From assembly GCA_018897415.1 (NCBI GenBank), contig JAHIKR010000234.1, positions 1-15,973 on the forward strand: 15,973 bases of DNA. Direction: 5' to 3'. The translations under genes were made by a program, and so were the position numbers. The notes under the pieces are model-generated. The model was not told the DNA's origin, did not search any database, and was given only the letters and a program-made list of their open reading frames with translations. This stretch comes from Pseudomonadota bacterium (GTDB lineage Bacteria > Desulfobacterota > Desulfobacteria > Desulfobacterales > ETH-SRB1). This document shows, piece by piece, positions 1 to 7,882 of the stretch (position 1 is the first letter of the stretch; every line of letters starts with the position of its first letter).

Positions 1-36
1 TTTGAAAATGATTTGAGATTTTTAAGGCAGTTTTAA
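1..36 (+). CDS. pheS: Phenylalanine--tRNA ligase alpha subunit, last 11 codons (partial)
   Basis: The first 36 bases read in frame 1 as FENDLRFLRQF followed by TAA. This closely matches the usual PheS C-terminus (E. coli PheS ends in ...ENDLRFLKQFK, from memory). The stop is 1 nt before the pheT start, the normal pheS-pheT arrangement. PheS is the catalytic subunit of the alpha2-beta2 synthetase. Only the tail is in the window, so nothing can be said about the rest of the protein. Confidence 0.85.
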   Translation, partial: FENDLRFLRQF

Positions 37-37
37 T

Positions 38-2470
38 ATGAAAGTTAGTCTAAGCTGGCTAAATGATTATATCCCAATAGATAAGGAATCATATAGTAGT
101 ATCGCCGATGCACTCACTATGGTGGGACTTGAGGTTGATTCGATTACAGACAGGTACGATTACTTAGACAGAGTTATTGTTGGACGTATTCTTAATATCA
201 AACCTCACCCAAAGGCTGAAAAGCTTAAGGTGTGTGACGTTGATATTGGAAACCGTGTCATCCAGGTTGTATGTGGAGCGCCAAATATACATGAAGATAT
301 GGTCGCGCCGGTAGCTTTGCCGGGCACCCGATTCCCAGAGGGACCTGTACTTGAAAAAGGAAGAATCCGAAACGAAATATCAGAAGGGATGCTTTGCAGC
401 GAAGCAGAGCTTGGTCTTGGCACAGACCGCAGTGGCGTCATGATCCTTGATCAAAAACAATTGATAGGGAATAAGTTAGCAAAAGCTCTTGAGCTTTCAG
501 ACATGGTTTTTGAAATCGACCTTACCCCAAACAGGCCGGATTGTCTAAGCATAATCGGAATAGCACGTGAAATAGCTGCCCTTCAGCAAACCACTATAAA
601 ATATCCCGAAACGTCGCTTTCAGATTCCAGCGATAAAATTTCTGACTTTACATCTATTACAATTAAGGCACCAGATCTTTGTCCAAGGTATGCGGCAAGG
701 CTTGTTTTTGATATTAATATTGCTCCTTCTCCTTTTTGGCTACAAGATCGTCTAATGTCAGTCGGCTTAAGACCTATAAACAATATAGTCGATATCACCA
801 ATTTTGTATTGATGGAAACAGGACAGCCTCTTCATGCATTTGATTTTGAGCGGCTATCAGATCATAGAATAGTTGTCCGCCAGGCAAAACAAGGTGAAAC
901 CTTTATTCCTATAGACAAGAAAGGATTTTTGCGTACCGAATTTGTGCTTACCCCTGATATGCTTATGATCTGCGATGGTGAAAAACCTGTTGCGCTGGCG
1001 GGTATCATGGGTGGACGTAATTCCGAGGTAACGGAATCAACTACCAGAGTTCTTATCGAAAGTGCTTATTTCGCCCCTGAGGGCATTCGCAAAACTTCAA
1101 AAAAACTAGGTATAAGCTCGGAATCCTCGCACCGTTTTGAACGCGGTGTTGACCCTGAGGGTATTATTACGGCTTTGAATAGAGCTGCCCAGCTTATGTC
1201 AGAACTTGGTGGGGGCGGTTTAATTGAAGGAATTATAGATAAATATTCCAAAACCATAAATGCAGGGGCTATAACCCTAAACGTTGGAGACACTAATCGT
1301 CTTCTTGGAACCAGTTTTGACTATGACGAAATCGAAAATTTACTAAAATCAATTGAATTCAATGTTGAAAAAACAGGCAGTGATGGGCTTGTAGTTATTC
1401 CGCCTTCCTTCAGAGTTGATATAGCAAGGCCGGTTGATCTTATGGAAGAAATTGCTCGCCTATCTGGCTATAATAATATACCCACAACTTATCCCCTAAT
1501 ACCAGCAAAAGCCAGACAACCTGAAAAACAATTAAATTTAAGAGACAGGTTTAAAAGAATTATGACTGGCTTTGGGTTTACTGAAACAATTAATTACAGT
1601 TTTACAAATAAATTATCATGCGATAGCCTCAGACTTGAATCTGCTGACCAAAGAAGAAATATGGTAGACATATTGAACCCTTTGACAGAGGAGCAGGCTG
1701 TTATGAGGACATCATTGATACCCGGCCTTCTAGAAACAATTCACCGCAACATAGCGCAACAGATCAAGACTTTGAGACTATTCGAAGTTGGTAAAATCTA
1801 TATCAGTAAGGGCGAGGACAACCTGCCAGAAGAAATAGAGATGTTAGCCGGCATCTGGACCGGATCTCGGACAGATGACTCATGGCACTCAAAAGGAATT
1901 GGTTGCGATTTTTTTGACATAAAAGGAGTAGTTGAAGGGCTGCTAAACAGACTGAAAATTGATCATATAAAATTTACCTGCATGCCAGATAATTCATGCA
2001 CTTATACCAGATCCGGACACACCGCCCAAATTTTGCAGGAAAAAAAGCCTATAGGTCTGGCTGGAGAAATACATCCTCAAGTTCTACGCAATTTTGATCT
2101 AAAACAGACGGTCTTCATTTTTGAACTTGACTTGAATGTCATTTCTGATTTGATACCTCAAACTATTCGCTCAAAACCAATTCCAAAATTTCCATCTATT
2201 TCGAGAGATATTACCATTATAATCGATAAAGATTTGGAATCCTCTAACCTGCTTGAAACTATTAAAAAATTGGGCGAAGAGCTGATTGAAAATTTTTATT
2301 TGTTTGACGTATTCGAAGGTGGACCTATTCCGCAAAATAAAAAAAGCATATCTCTGAGAATAACTTACAGATCAAAACATAAAACTTTAGAAGATAATGA
2401 AGTAAATTATATCCATAAAAATATTACAGACAGGCTTCTTAAAAAATTCGACGCTTCACTTCCAACATAG
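38..2470 (+). CDS. pheT: Phenylalanine--tRNA ligase beta subunit
   Basis: The 810-residue product has the full bacterial PheT layout (the E. coli protein is about 795 aa). An EMAP-like tRNA-binding OB fold occupies about residues 40-150. The B3/B4 editing domain covers about 215-395 and includes the HRFERGVDP segment. The B5 domain lies at about 410-485. A catalytic-like core follows, and a C-terminal FDX-ACB anticodon-binding domain starts near residue 716 (PKFPSISRDI). With PheS it charges tRNA-Phe in the cytoplasm, and the beta subunit hydrolyses mischarged Tyr-tRNA-Phe. The ATG lies 1 nt after the pheS stop. A modest AAGG at 24-27 may serve as ribosome binding site. The gene is intact and is presumably co-transcribed with pheS and the downstream merR-like gene. 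Confidence 0.97.
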   Translation: MKVSLSWLNDYIPIDKESYSSIADALTMVGLEVDSITDRYDYLDRVIVGRILNIKPHPKAEKLKVCDVDIGNRVIQVVCGAPNIHEDMVAPVALPGTRFPEGPVLEKGRIRNEISEGMLCSEAELGLGTDRSGVMILDQKQLIGNKLAKALELSDMVFEIDLTPNRPDCLSIIGIAREIAALQQTTIKYPETSLSDSSDKISDFTSITIKAPDLCPRYAARLVFDINIAPSPFWLQDRLMSVGLRPINNIVDITNFVLMETGQPLHAFDFERLSDHRIVVRQAKQGETFIPIDKKGFLRTEFVLTPDMLMICDGEKPVALAGIMGGRNSEVTESTTRVLIESAYFAPEGIRKTSKKLGISSESSHRFERGVDPEGIITALNRAAQLMSELGGGGLIEGIIDKYSKTINAGAITLNVGDTNRLLGTSFDYDEIENLLKSIEFNVEKTGSDGLVVIPPSFRVDIARPVDLMEEIARLSGYNNIPTTYPLIPAKARQPEKQLNLRDRFKRIMTGFGFTETINYSFTNKLSCDSLRLESADQRRNMVDILNPLTEEQAVMRTSLIPGLLETIHRNIAQQIKTLRLFEVGKIYISKGEDNLPEEIEMLAGIWTGSRTDDSWHSKGIGCDFFDIKGVVEGLLNRLKIDHIKFTCMPDNSCTYTRSGHTAQILQEKKPIGLAGEIHPQVLRNFDLKQTVFIFELDLNVISDLIPQTIRSKPIPKFPSISRDITIIIDKDLESSNLLETIKKLGEELIENFYLFDVFEGGPIPQNKKSISLRITYRSKHKTLEDNEVNYIHKNITDRLLKKFDASLPT

Positions 2471-2473
2471 AAG

Positions 2474-2821
2474 ATGCAAAACAAAATAGCCCATAAAAAA
2501 GAACTGCCTGACAAACTATATTTCAAGATAGGAGAAGTCAGTGAAATCGCTGGACTTCCGTCATATGTTCTAAGATTCTGGGAAAGCGAATTCTCTAAAA
2601 TAAATCCTAAGAGAACTCCCACAGGCCAAAGGCTTTACAGAAAAAATGATATTGAGCTCATTTTAAAAATTAAACATCTTCTTTATGAAAAAAAGTTTAC
2701 TATTCAGGGCGCCAAGAAATATTTAAACTCCGAATACAGAGAAAAAAAGGGGAAATTATCAACTGATATTGTTGATGAAATCCGATCAGAACTAGAACAA
2801 ATTCGGGATATGCTTGTTTAA
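2474..2821 (+). CDS. Small MerR-family DNA-binding protein
   Basis: The 115-residue product has an N-terminal MerR winged helix-turn-helix. YFKIGEVSEIAGLPSYVLRF (about residues 16-35) is the HTH. TGQRLYRKNDIELILKIKHL and the following FTIQGAKKYL are the wing and third-helix region. A short hydrophilic C-terminal helix (IRSELEQIRDML) could form the antiparallel dimerisation coil. There is no effector-binding domain and no cysteine pair for metals, so it is not a MerR/CueR/SoxR-type sensor. It resembles the MerR-like gene found behind pheT-ihfA in Pseudomonas and relatives (from memory). Its targets are unknown. It starts 3 nt after the pheT stop without a clear Shine-Dalgarno, which suggests translational coupling. 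Confidence 0.9.
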   Translation: MQNKIAHKKELPDKLYFKIGEVSEIAGLPSYVLRFWESEFSKINPKRTPTGQRLYRKNDIELILKIKHLLYEKKFTIQGAKKYLNSEYREKKGKLSTDIVDEIRSELEQIRDMLV

Positions 2822-2848
2822 TTCCCTTGAATTCCTTATTTAAATGTA

Positions 2849-2877
2849 TTGACAAGGAAAAATTTTTGTCATATTTT
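2849..2877 (+). promoter_or_regulatory. Sigma70-type promoter for tRNA-Gly
   Basis: A perfect -35 box TTGACA (2849-2854) is separated by 17 bp from TATTTT (2872-2877), a 4/6 match to the -10 consensus. Transcription would start near 2884, about 8 nt before the mature tRNA 5' end. The spacer also contains an AT-rich hairpin, GACAAGGA/TTTTTGTC with two G.U pairs, followed by T-rich sequence. This could be a weak end for the pheT-merR transcript. The promoter may also drive the rimP-nusA cluster by read-through. Confidence 0.7.
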
Positions 2878-2891
2878 TAGGATTTCAGGAA

Positions 2892-2967
2892 GCGGGCATA
2901 GCTCAGTTGGTAGAGTACAAGCTTCCCAAGCTTGGTGTCGCGAGTTCGAATCTCGTTGCCCGCTCCA
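2892..2967 (+). tRNA. tRNA-Gly (anticodon CCC)
   Basis: A complete 76-nt cloverleaf can be folded by eye. The acceptor stem is GCGGGCA/TGCCCGC. The D stem is GCTC/GAGT with one G.U, and the D loop is AGTTGGTA. The anticodon stem is CAAGC/GCTTG with loop TTCCCAA, giving anticodon CCC for GGG codons. The T stem is GCGAG/CTCGT with loop TTCGAAT. The discriminator is T and CCA is genomically encoded (2965-2967). The G1-C72, C2-G71, G3-C70, U73 and CC anticodon features fit bacterial tRNA-Gly. It lies between the merR-like gene and rimP, in the place where E. coli has metY (initiator tRNA) at the head of the nusA operon. Confidence 0.97.
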
Positions 2968-3010
2968 GTTAGAAAGTCCGCCTTTGCCATTTTATGATGA
3001 TTTAAGGGCA

Positions 3011-3087
3011 GAGAGCTTTATCTAATTATGTGTGGTTTGGATTTAATTTATTTCTTATGATGAGTTACATGAACAGATAAAGTTTTT
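3011..3087 (+). repeat. AT-rich inverted repeat in the tRNA-rimP leader
   Basis: CTTTATCT (3016-3023) is perfectly complementary to AGATAAAG (3075-3082). The flanks GAGAG (3011-3015) can pair with the following TTTTT (3083-3087) through A-U and G.U pairs, giving up to 13 bp. The loop is about 51 nt and AT-rich. It may be leader-RNA structure or may influence 3' processing of the tRNA transcript. It may also be chance in AT-rich DNA. Confidence 0.3.
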
Positions 3088-3124
3088 CGATCTACAACTT
3101 AAGGGTCTAATTGAATGATAGAAG

Positions 3125-3152
3125 ACGGGCGGCAGCCCGTTTTTGTTTTTTT
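3125..3152 (+). terminator. Intrinsic terminator or attenuator before rimP
   Basis: ACGGGC (3125-3130), the tetraloop GGCA and GCCCGT (3135-3140) form a perfect 6-bp GC-rich stem. It can be extended outward by A-U and G.U pairs using GAAG (3121-3124). It is followed by a T-tract interrupted once by G (3140-3152). It ends 18 nt before the rimP ATG and about 160 nt after the tRNA. It could end the tRNA-Gly transcript, or act as a leader attenuator setting read-through into rimP-nusA-infB. Attenuators ahead of rimP are known in gammaproteobacteria (from memory). Confidence 0.75.
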
Positions 3153-3170
3153 AATGAGCGATGTTTCACG

Positions 3171-3719
3171 ATGAAATCGCAAAGAAAAAAAAGAAATAAA
3201 TTAATAAAAAGCCAAGAGCCGGAACTCGCTGCAAAGAAATTTTCTCTAAAAAATAAAGAGGAATTTATTGCTAAAGTTAAGGACTTAACTGAACCTTTGT
3301 GCGAAGTCCATGGAATGGAACTGGTACATGTTGAATATCAACGGGAAAACAGAGGAATTATACTACGTATATATATAGACAAGCCAGGAGGAATTACATT
3401 GGATGACTGTGTATTTATCAACCGCCAGTTGAGTGATATTCTGGATTTACATTTTGACAGCAGCGGTTCATACAGTCTTGAGGCGTCATCTCCAGGTTCT
3501 GATCGCCCCTTAAGCAAAAAACTTGACTTCGAAAGATTTAGAGGACGGGTTGCAAGAATTAAAACAATAGCTCCTATTAATGGACAAAAAAATTTTAAAG
3601 GTGTTTTGATGGGGATATCAAAAGAAAATATAAACATATCATCAGATGATAAAACAGTCGATATTCCTTTTAAAGAAGTTAAAAGTGCACGGCTTGTCAA
3701 TAATTTCGAAAATATGTGA
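3171..3719 (+). CDS. rimP: Ribosome maturation factor RimP
   Basis: The 182-residue product carries the RimP core: LCEVHGMELVHVEYQREN followed by LRIYIDKPGGITLDDCVFIN and the LEASSPGSDRPL signature. A C-terminal Sm-like domain (about residues 110-180) contains FKGVLMGI. RimP assists 30S subunit assembly. The frame is open upstream to a possible ATG at 3111, but that extension would be translated through the terminator-like hairpin, so ATG 3171 is preferred. The resulting N-terminus (MKSQRKKRNK) is basic and about 30 residues longer than the conserved core needs. No strong Shine-Dalgarno precedes it. The gene is first of the rimP-nusA-infB cluster. Confidence 0.92.
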   Translation: MKSQRKKRNKLIKSQEPELAAKKFSLKNKEEFIAKVKDLTEPLCEVHGMELVHVEYQRENRGIILRIYIDKPGGITLDDCVFINRQLSDILDLHFDSSGSYSLEASSPGSDRPLSKKLDFERFRGRVARIKTIAPINGQKNFKGVLMGISKENINISSDDKTVDIPFKEVKSARLVNNFENM

Positions 3720-3749
3720 AGCAGATTCTAAGTTTAACGGAGAAAACGA

Positions 3750-5174
3750 ATGTTTATATCAGATATAAAGCGTGTCGTTGAGCAGGTCAGTAGAGATAAG
3801 GGCATTGATCGTGAAGTCCTTATTAGGGCACTTGAAGATGCTCTGAAATCTGCTGCCAGGAAAAAATTCGGAAGTAAGATTGATATTGAAGTTAAATATA
3901 ATAAAGAATCTGATGAAATAGAAGTATTCCAGTTTAAAGAGGTGGTAGAAAATATTACCGAACCTGATCTTCAAATCGCGCTCGAAGAAGCATACGAGCT
4001 GGATCCCGAATGTAAGATTGGTGACAGCCTCGGCACAAAAATGGATGCCTCGACCTTCGGTAGAATAGCTGCCCAGTCAGCCAAGCAGGTTATCATTCAG
4101 AAAATGAAAAATGCGGAAAGAGATGCGGTTTATTCCAGCTTTATTGACAGAAAAGGCGAAATAATTAATGGAATTGTTCAGCGCGTTGATCGCGGTGACA
4201 TTATAGTCAATCTGGGCCACACAGAAGGGATTCTTCCTGAGCGAGAGCAGGTTCCAAAAGAAGTATATCGTAGAGGTGACCGCGTCAGAGCTCAAGTATT
4301 AGACGTGCTTCATGACTCTCGAGGGCCTCAGATTATACTTTCGAGAACACACCCAAACTTTCTTGTCAGTCTTTTCAAAACAGAAGTGCCGGAAATTAGT
4401 GAGGGTATAGTTAGCATAATGGGCGCAGCCCGCGAACCGGGCATAAGGGCAAAAATTGCTGTTGCTTCAAATGATTCAGATATTGATCCTGTCGGCGCAT
4501 GCGTTGGAATGAAAGGCAGTCGTGTGCAAAATGTTGTTCAGGAACTCAGGGGCGAAAAAATTGATATTATATCATGGCATATTGATCCTGCAAAATTTGT
4601 TTGCAATGCTCTGGCGCCTGCCGAAATATCCAGAGTCATTATTGATGAAGAGAACCGTTCGATGGAAGTTATTGTTCCAGATGAATTTCTTTCAATAGCT
4701 ATCGGGAAAAAAGGTCAAAACGTACGGCTTGCTTCAAAACTCACCAAATGGCATCTTGATGTAATTAATGAAACAAAATACAGCCAGGCCATGCAGGAAG
4801 GCTATAATTCTCTTGTGGCTTTGCCTGGAGTTGGTATCAGCCTGGCAGACGCATTATATGAAAAGGGTTTCTTTTCCGCTGAAGAAATAAGTAACTCTTC
4901 ATTAGAAGATTTGATGCAAATTAGAGGCATTGCCGAAGAAAAAGCGATAAAGCTTCTTGAAACCGCAAAAAAATATGTTGCGAATGCTGATACTTCAGAT
5001 GAAGTATCTAACAAGATTTCATCAGATAATACGTTAAGTGATGATAACACATCTGAATCAATAGAATCATCTGTTTCAGATATCCAGGAAAACATAGGTG
5101 CAGATAAAGGCGATGATGAAGACGCCTTCAGCAATGCTCCATTAACAGATTTTGAGGAAAAAAATAGCGAATAG
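3750..5174 (+). CDS. nusA: Transcription termination/antitermination factor NusA
   Basis: The 474-residue product has an RNA-polymerase-binding N-terminal domain (about 1-130). An S1 domain starts near residue 135 (GIVQRVDRGDIIVNLG). Two KH domains follow, with GMKG at 253-256 and GKKG at 319-322. One helix-hairpin-helix type repeat begins around LPGVG (358-362). The last 60 residues (about 414-474) are Ser/Asp/Glu-rich, low-complexity and probably disordered. NusA modulates pausing, intrinsic termination and antitermination. CGGAGA (3738-3743) lies 6 nt before the ATG, a good Shine-Dalgarno. It follows rimP by 30 nt and precedes infB by 29 nt. Confidence 0.97.
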   Translation: MFISDIKRVVEQVSRDKGIDREVLIRALEDALKSAARKKFGSKIDIEVKYNKESDEIEVFQFKEVVENITEPDLQIALEEAYELDPECKIGDSLGTKMDASTFGRIAAQSAKQVIIQKMKNAERDAVYSSFIDRKGEIINGIVQRVDRGDIIVNLGHTEGILPEREQVPKEVYRRGDRVRAQVLDVLHDSRGPQIILSRTHPNFLVSLFKTEVPEISEGIVSIMGAAREPGIRAKIAVASNDSDIDPVGACVGMKGSRVQNVVQELRGEKIDIISWHIDPAKFVCNALAPAEISRVIIDEENRSMEVIVPDEFLSIAIGKKGQNVRLASKLTKWHLDVINETKYSQAMQEGYNSLVALPGVGISLADALYEKGFFSAEEISNSSLEDLMQIRGIAEEKAIKLLETAKKYVANADTSDEVSNKISSDNTLSDDNTSESIESSVSDIQENIGADKGDDEDAFSNAPLTDFEEKNSE

Positions 5175-5203
5175 CTTTAAAACAATCGACTTAAGGGGGA
5201 TGG

Positions 5204-7834
5204 ATGGGGAAGATCAGAGTATATGAGCTTGCCAGAGAACTTAACATAAAGAACAAAGAACTACTTGAAAAATTAAGTGAGATGTCTATTAACGTAAGCA
5301 GCCATATGAGTTCTCTGGACGATGAAGCAGTAGCCAGAGTCAAAGCAAATTTCCTCGGCAATAAAACCGATGTTGTCGAAGTAACACGAATAAAACCGAC
5401 TGTTATTCGAAGACGTAAAAAAATTGTGCCTGTTGAAACAGCTCATGAAAAAGAGGCGCCTCTGCCCCCCCCACCCCTTGCAGAGCTCGAACTTAAAAAG
5501 ACCGAAAAGCCTAAGATTATAAAAAAGAAAGCTGCGAAAAAAGGCAGCGCTGAAGAAAAAGCAACGCTTGCAAAAGATGAAAAAACCGACGAGGCTGTTC
5601 AGAAAACAGTCGCCGTGGAAGAGGAAAAGAAGACCAAGCAGCCGCCTGTAGCAAAAAAAGCTGAAGCAGTTACTTTTCCTAAGGGGAAAAAGCCTAAAAA
5701 AGTAAAAAAGAAACTCAAAAAAGAGGTGCCGGCAAAGATCATAAAAATGCCGGCCCCGCTTGAAGAAAAACCGCCTGAGCCTGAACAACCCCAGATTGAA
5801 AAACCACTCAAAATTGAAAAAGAAGAGCTAATTAGCGAAAGCGCTCAAAAGGATATACCCTCAAAAGAAAAAAAGAAAAAGAAAAAAGAAAAAAAACTAG
5901 AAGAACCTGTCGATGATAAAAAGTTCTTCAAAAAGAAAATTTCTTTCCGAAAAAAAGAGGTCATTGAAGGAGAAGACCTTTATCCGAGACTACATCGGGG
6001 CCGAAAGATACGTAAGGCCGGCGTTAAAAGCAAAGCAGCCGTACCGGGACAAAAGCCCCAGATTACAATACCAAAAGCCATTAAACGCAGGATTAAAATT
6101 GACGACACCATTGTTCTGGCTGATCTGGCAAAGCGCCTGGGAATAAAAGTTAATGAAATGATTAAGGCTCTTATGGATATGGGTGTTATGGCAACCGTAA
6201 ATCAGACAATTGACTTTGATACAGCTGCCCTTATTGCTACAGAATTTAACTACGAAGTAGAAAGAGCCTCTTTTGAGGAAGAAGTTATATTAAAGGTTGA
6301 AAAAGACGATCCAGACAAACTAACTGCAAGACCTCCTGTTGTTACTATCATGGGACATGTTGACCATGGCAAGACATCTCTTCTTGATGTAATTCGTAAA
6401 ACTAGAGTGACAGAAATCGAGGCAGGGGGAATTACACAACATATAGGTGCGTACTACGTATCTACAGATAAGGGACAAATTGTCTTCCTGGATACACCAG
6501 GGCATGAAGCTTTTACTGCTATGCGCGCTCGAGGCGCCAAGGTTACAGATATAGTAGTACTGGTTGTTGCTGCTGATGACGGTGTAATGCCTCAGACTGT
6601 TGAGGCTATCAACCATTCAAAAGCGGCGGGAGTCCCTATTATTGTAACAATTAACAAAATAGATAAAGCGAATGCGGAGCCTGAACGCGTTAAGCGCGAA
6701 ATTGCTGAATTAGGACTTGCTCCTGAAGATTGGGGCGGAGATACTATATTTGTCAATGTTTCCGCAAAAACAAATCAGGGTATAGACGAACTCCTTGAAA
6801 TGATACTTCTTCAAGCTGAATTGATGGAGCTAAAGGCTAATCCAGATAAGTTTGCTAAAGGCAATGTAGTTGAAGCAAAAATAGACTCAGGGAGAGGAGC
6901 TGTAGCCACTGTTCTTGTAAGGGAAGGCACTCTCCACACTGGCGACGCAATAGTATGTGGAATACATCACGGCAAAGTTCGTGCCATGTTGGATGACAGA
7001 GGAAAGCATGTAGATACTGCGGGCCCCTCAATGCCTGTGGAAGTAATAGGCCTTACCGGTGTTCCTAATGCGGGGGATGAGTTAATAGCACTTGCAGATG
7101 ATAAAAGCGCCAAGCAGGTCAGCATTCACAGAATCCAGAAACAAAGGTCTAAAGACCTATCTAAAACCAGCCGATTAAGTCTTGAAAAACTTTTTGAACA
7201 AATGCAAGAAGGCGAGGCTAAAGAGCTAAATCTTATCATTAAAGCAGATGTGCATGGCTCTATTGAGGCCATTAGAGACTCTTTGACAAAGCTTTCTAAC
7301 GATGAGGTTAAAATTAATGTTATTCACGCAGCTACTGGAACAATTATCGAATCAGATGTTTCTCTGGCCGCAGTATCTAACGCCATAATTATAGGTTTTA
7401 ACGTCCGCCCCAGCACAAAAGTGCAGGCATTTGCTAATGAAGAAAACGTTGATATGCGTTTTTATAATGTAATATACAATGTAATCAAAGATATCAAGAA
7501 CGCTATCGTTGGGATGATGGAGTCAACCTATGAGGAGCGAATACTTGGAAGAGCAGAAGTCAGAGAAGTATTTCATGTTCCTAAAATTGGTGCAATTGCG
7601 GGTTGCTATGTAACGGATGGAAAAATTGAGCGCGGTCAGCTTGTCCGTCTTATCAGAGATGGTATTATTTCCTATGAAGGCAAGATTTCTTCCCTTAAAC
7701 GTTTCAAAGAAGATGTTAAAGAAGTTCAAAGCGGATATGAATGTGGAATTGGTATTGACAATTTTAACGATATTAAGATCGGTGATATAATTGAATGTTA
7801 TTACCTTGAAGAGATCAAGCCTGAATTCGAATAG
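5204..7834 (+). CDS. infB: Translation initiation factor IF-2
   Basis: The 876-residue product starts with an IF2_N domain (IRVYELARELNIKNKELLEK). A long low-complexity Lys/Glu/Pro-rich linker (about residues 65-290) follows, then a second IF2_N-type domain (about 295-350). The GTPase motifs are complete: G1 GHVDHGKT 384-391, G2 around GITQHIGAYY, G3 DTPGH 430-434, G4 NKID 484-487 and G5 SAK 520-522. Domains II, III and the C-terminal fMet-tRNA-binding domain follow. IF2 places initiator tRNA on the 30S subunit and promotes 50S joining. The start is supported by AAGGGGG (5193-5199) upstream of ATG 5204. The linker DNA contains a C8 run (5465-5472) and A-rich tracts (around 5868-5897), so sequencing errors are possible there, but the frame is intact. 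Confidence 0.97.
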   Translation: MGKIRVYELARELNIKNKELLEKLSEMSINVSSHMSSLDDEAVARVKANFLGNKTDVVEVTRIKPTVIRRRKKIVPVETAHEKEAPLPPPPLAELELKKTEKPKIIKKKAAKKGSAEEKATLAKDEKTDEAVQKTVAVEEEKKTKQPPVAKKAEAVTFPKGKKPKKVKKKLKKEVPAKIIKMPAPLEEKPPEPEQPQIEKPLKIEKEELISESAQKDIPSKEKKKKKKEKKLEEPVDDKKFFKKKISFRKKEVIEGEDLYPRLHRGRKIRKAGVKSKAAVPGQKPQITIPKAIKRRIKIDDTIVLADLAKRLGIKVNEMIKALMDMGVMATVNQTIDFDTAALIATEFNYEVERASFEEEVILKVEKDDPDKLTARPPVVTIMGHVDHGKTSLLDVIRKTRVTEIEAGGITQHIGAYYVSTDKGQIVFLDTPGHEAFTAMRARGAKVTDIVVLVVAADDGVMPQTVEAINHSKAAGVPIIVTINKIDKANAEPERVKREIAELGLAPEDWGGDTIFVNVSAKTNQGIDELLEMILLQAELMELKANPDKFAKGNVVEAKIDSGRGAVATVLVREGTLHTGDAIVCGIHHGKVRAMLDDRGKHVDTAGPSMPVEVIGLTGVPNAGDELIALADDKSAKQVSIHRIQKQRSKDLSKTSRLSLEKLFEQMQEGEAKELNLIIKADVHGSIEAIRDSLTKLSNDEVKINVIHAATGTIIESDVSLAAVSNAIIIGFNVRPSTKVQAFANEENVDMRFYNVIYNVIKDIKNAIVGMMESTYEERILGRAEVREVFHVPKIGAIAGCYVTDGKIERGQLVRLIRDGIISYEGKISSLKRFKEDVKEVQSGYECGIGIDNFNDIKIGDIIECYYLEEIKPEFE

Positions 7835-7836
7835 AC

Positions 7837-7864
7837 GTTCAGGGTTCAGGGTTCAGGGTTCAGG
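7837..7864 (+). repeat. Heptanucleotide tandem array, (GTTCAGG)x4
   Basis: Four perfect copies of GTTCAGG lie in the 48-nt gap between infB (stop 7832-7834) and the DUF503 gene (ATG 7883). The array starts 2 nt after the infB stop and is not part of either protein. It is one of three arrays of the same repeat family in this window. The last unit joins AG to make AGGAG at 7862-7866, but this is 16 nt from the ATG, too far for a normal Shine-Dalgarno. Confidence 0.95.
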
Positions 7865-7882
7865 AGTTAATACAGCAAGAAA

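Noticed and set aside
3111..3170. Upstream in-frame ATG extending RimP by 20 residues
   Set aside because: The extension would be translated straight through the GC-rich hairpin and U-tract and gives a sequence (RRRAAARFCFF) unlike RimP.
5273..5811. Minus-strand Phe/Leu-rich frames opposite infB
   Set aside because: They are the antisense of the Lys/Glu-rich IF2 linker, where AAA/GAA codons read as TTT/TTC; no start signal or family resemblance.
5913..6146. A 77-codon + strand frame inside infB
   Set aside because: It overlaps the intact IF2 frame out of phase, is basic from A-rich DNA, and shows no known motif.
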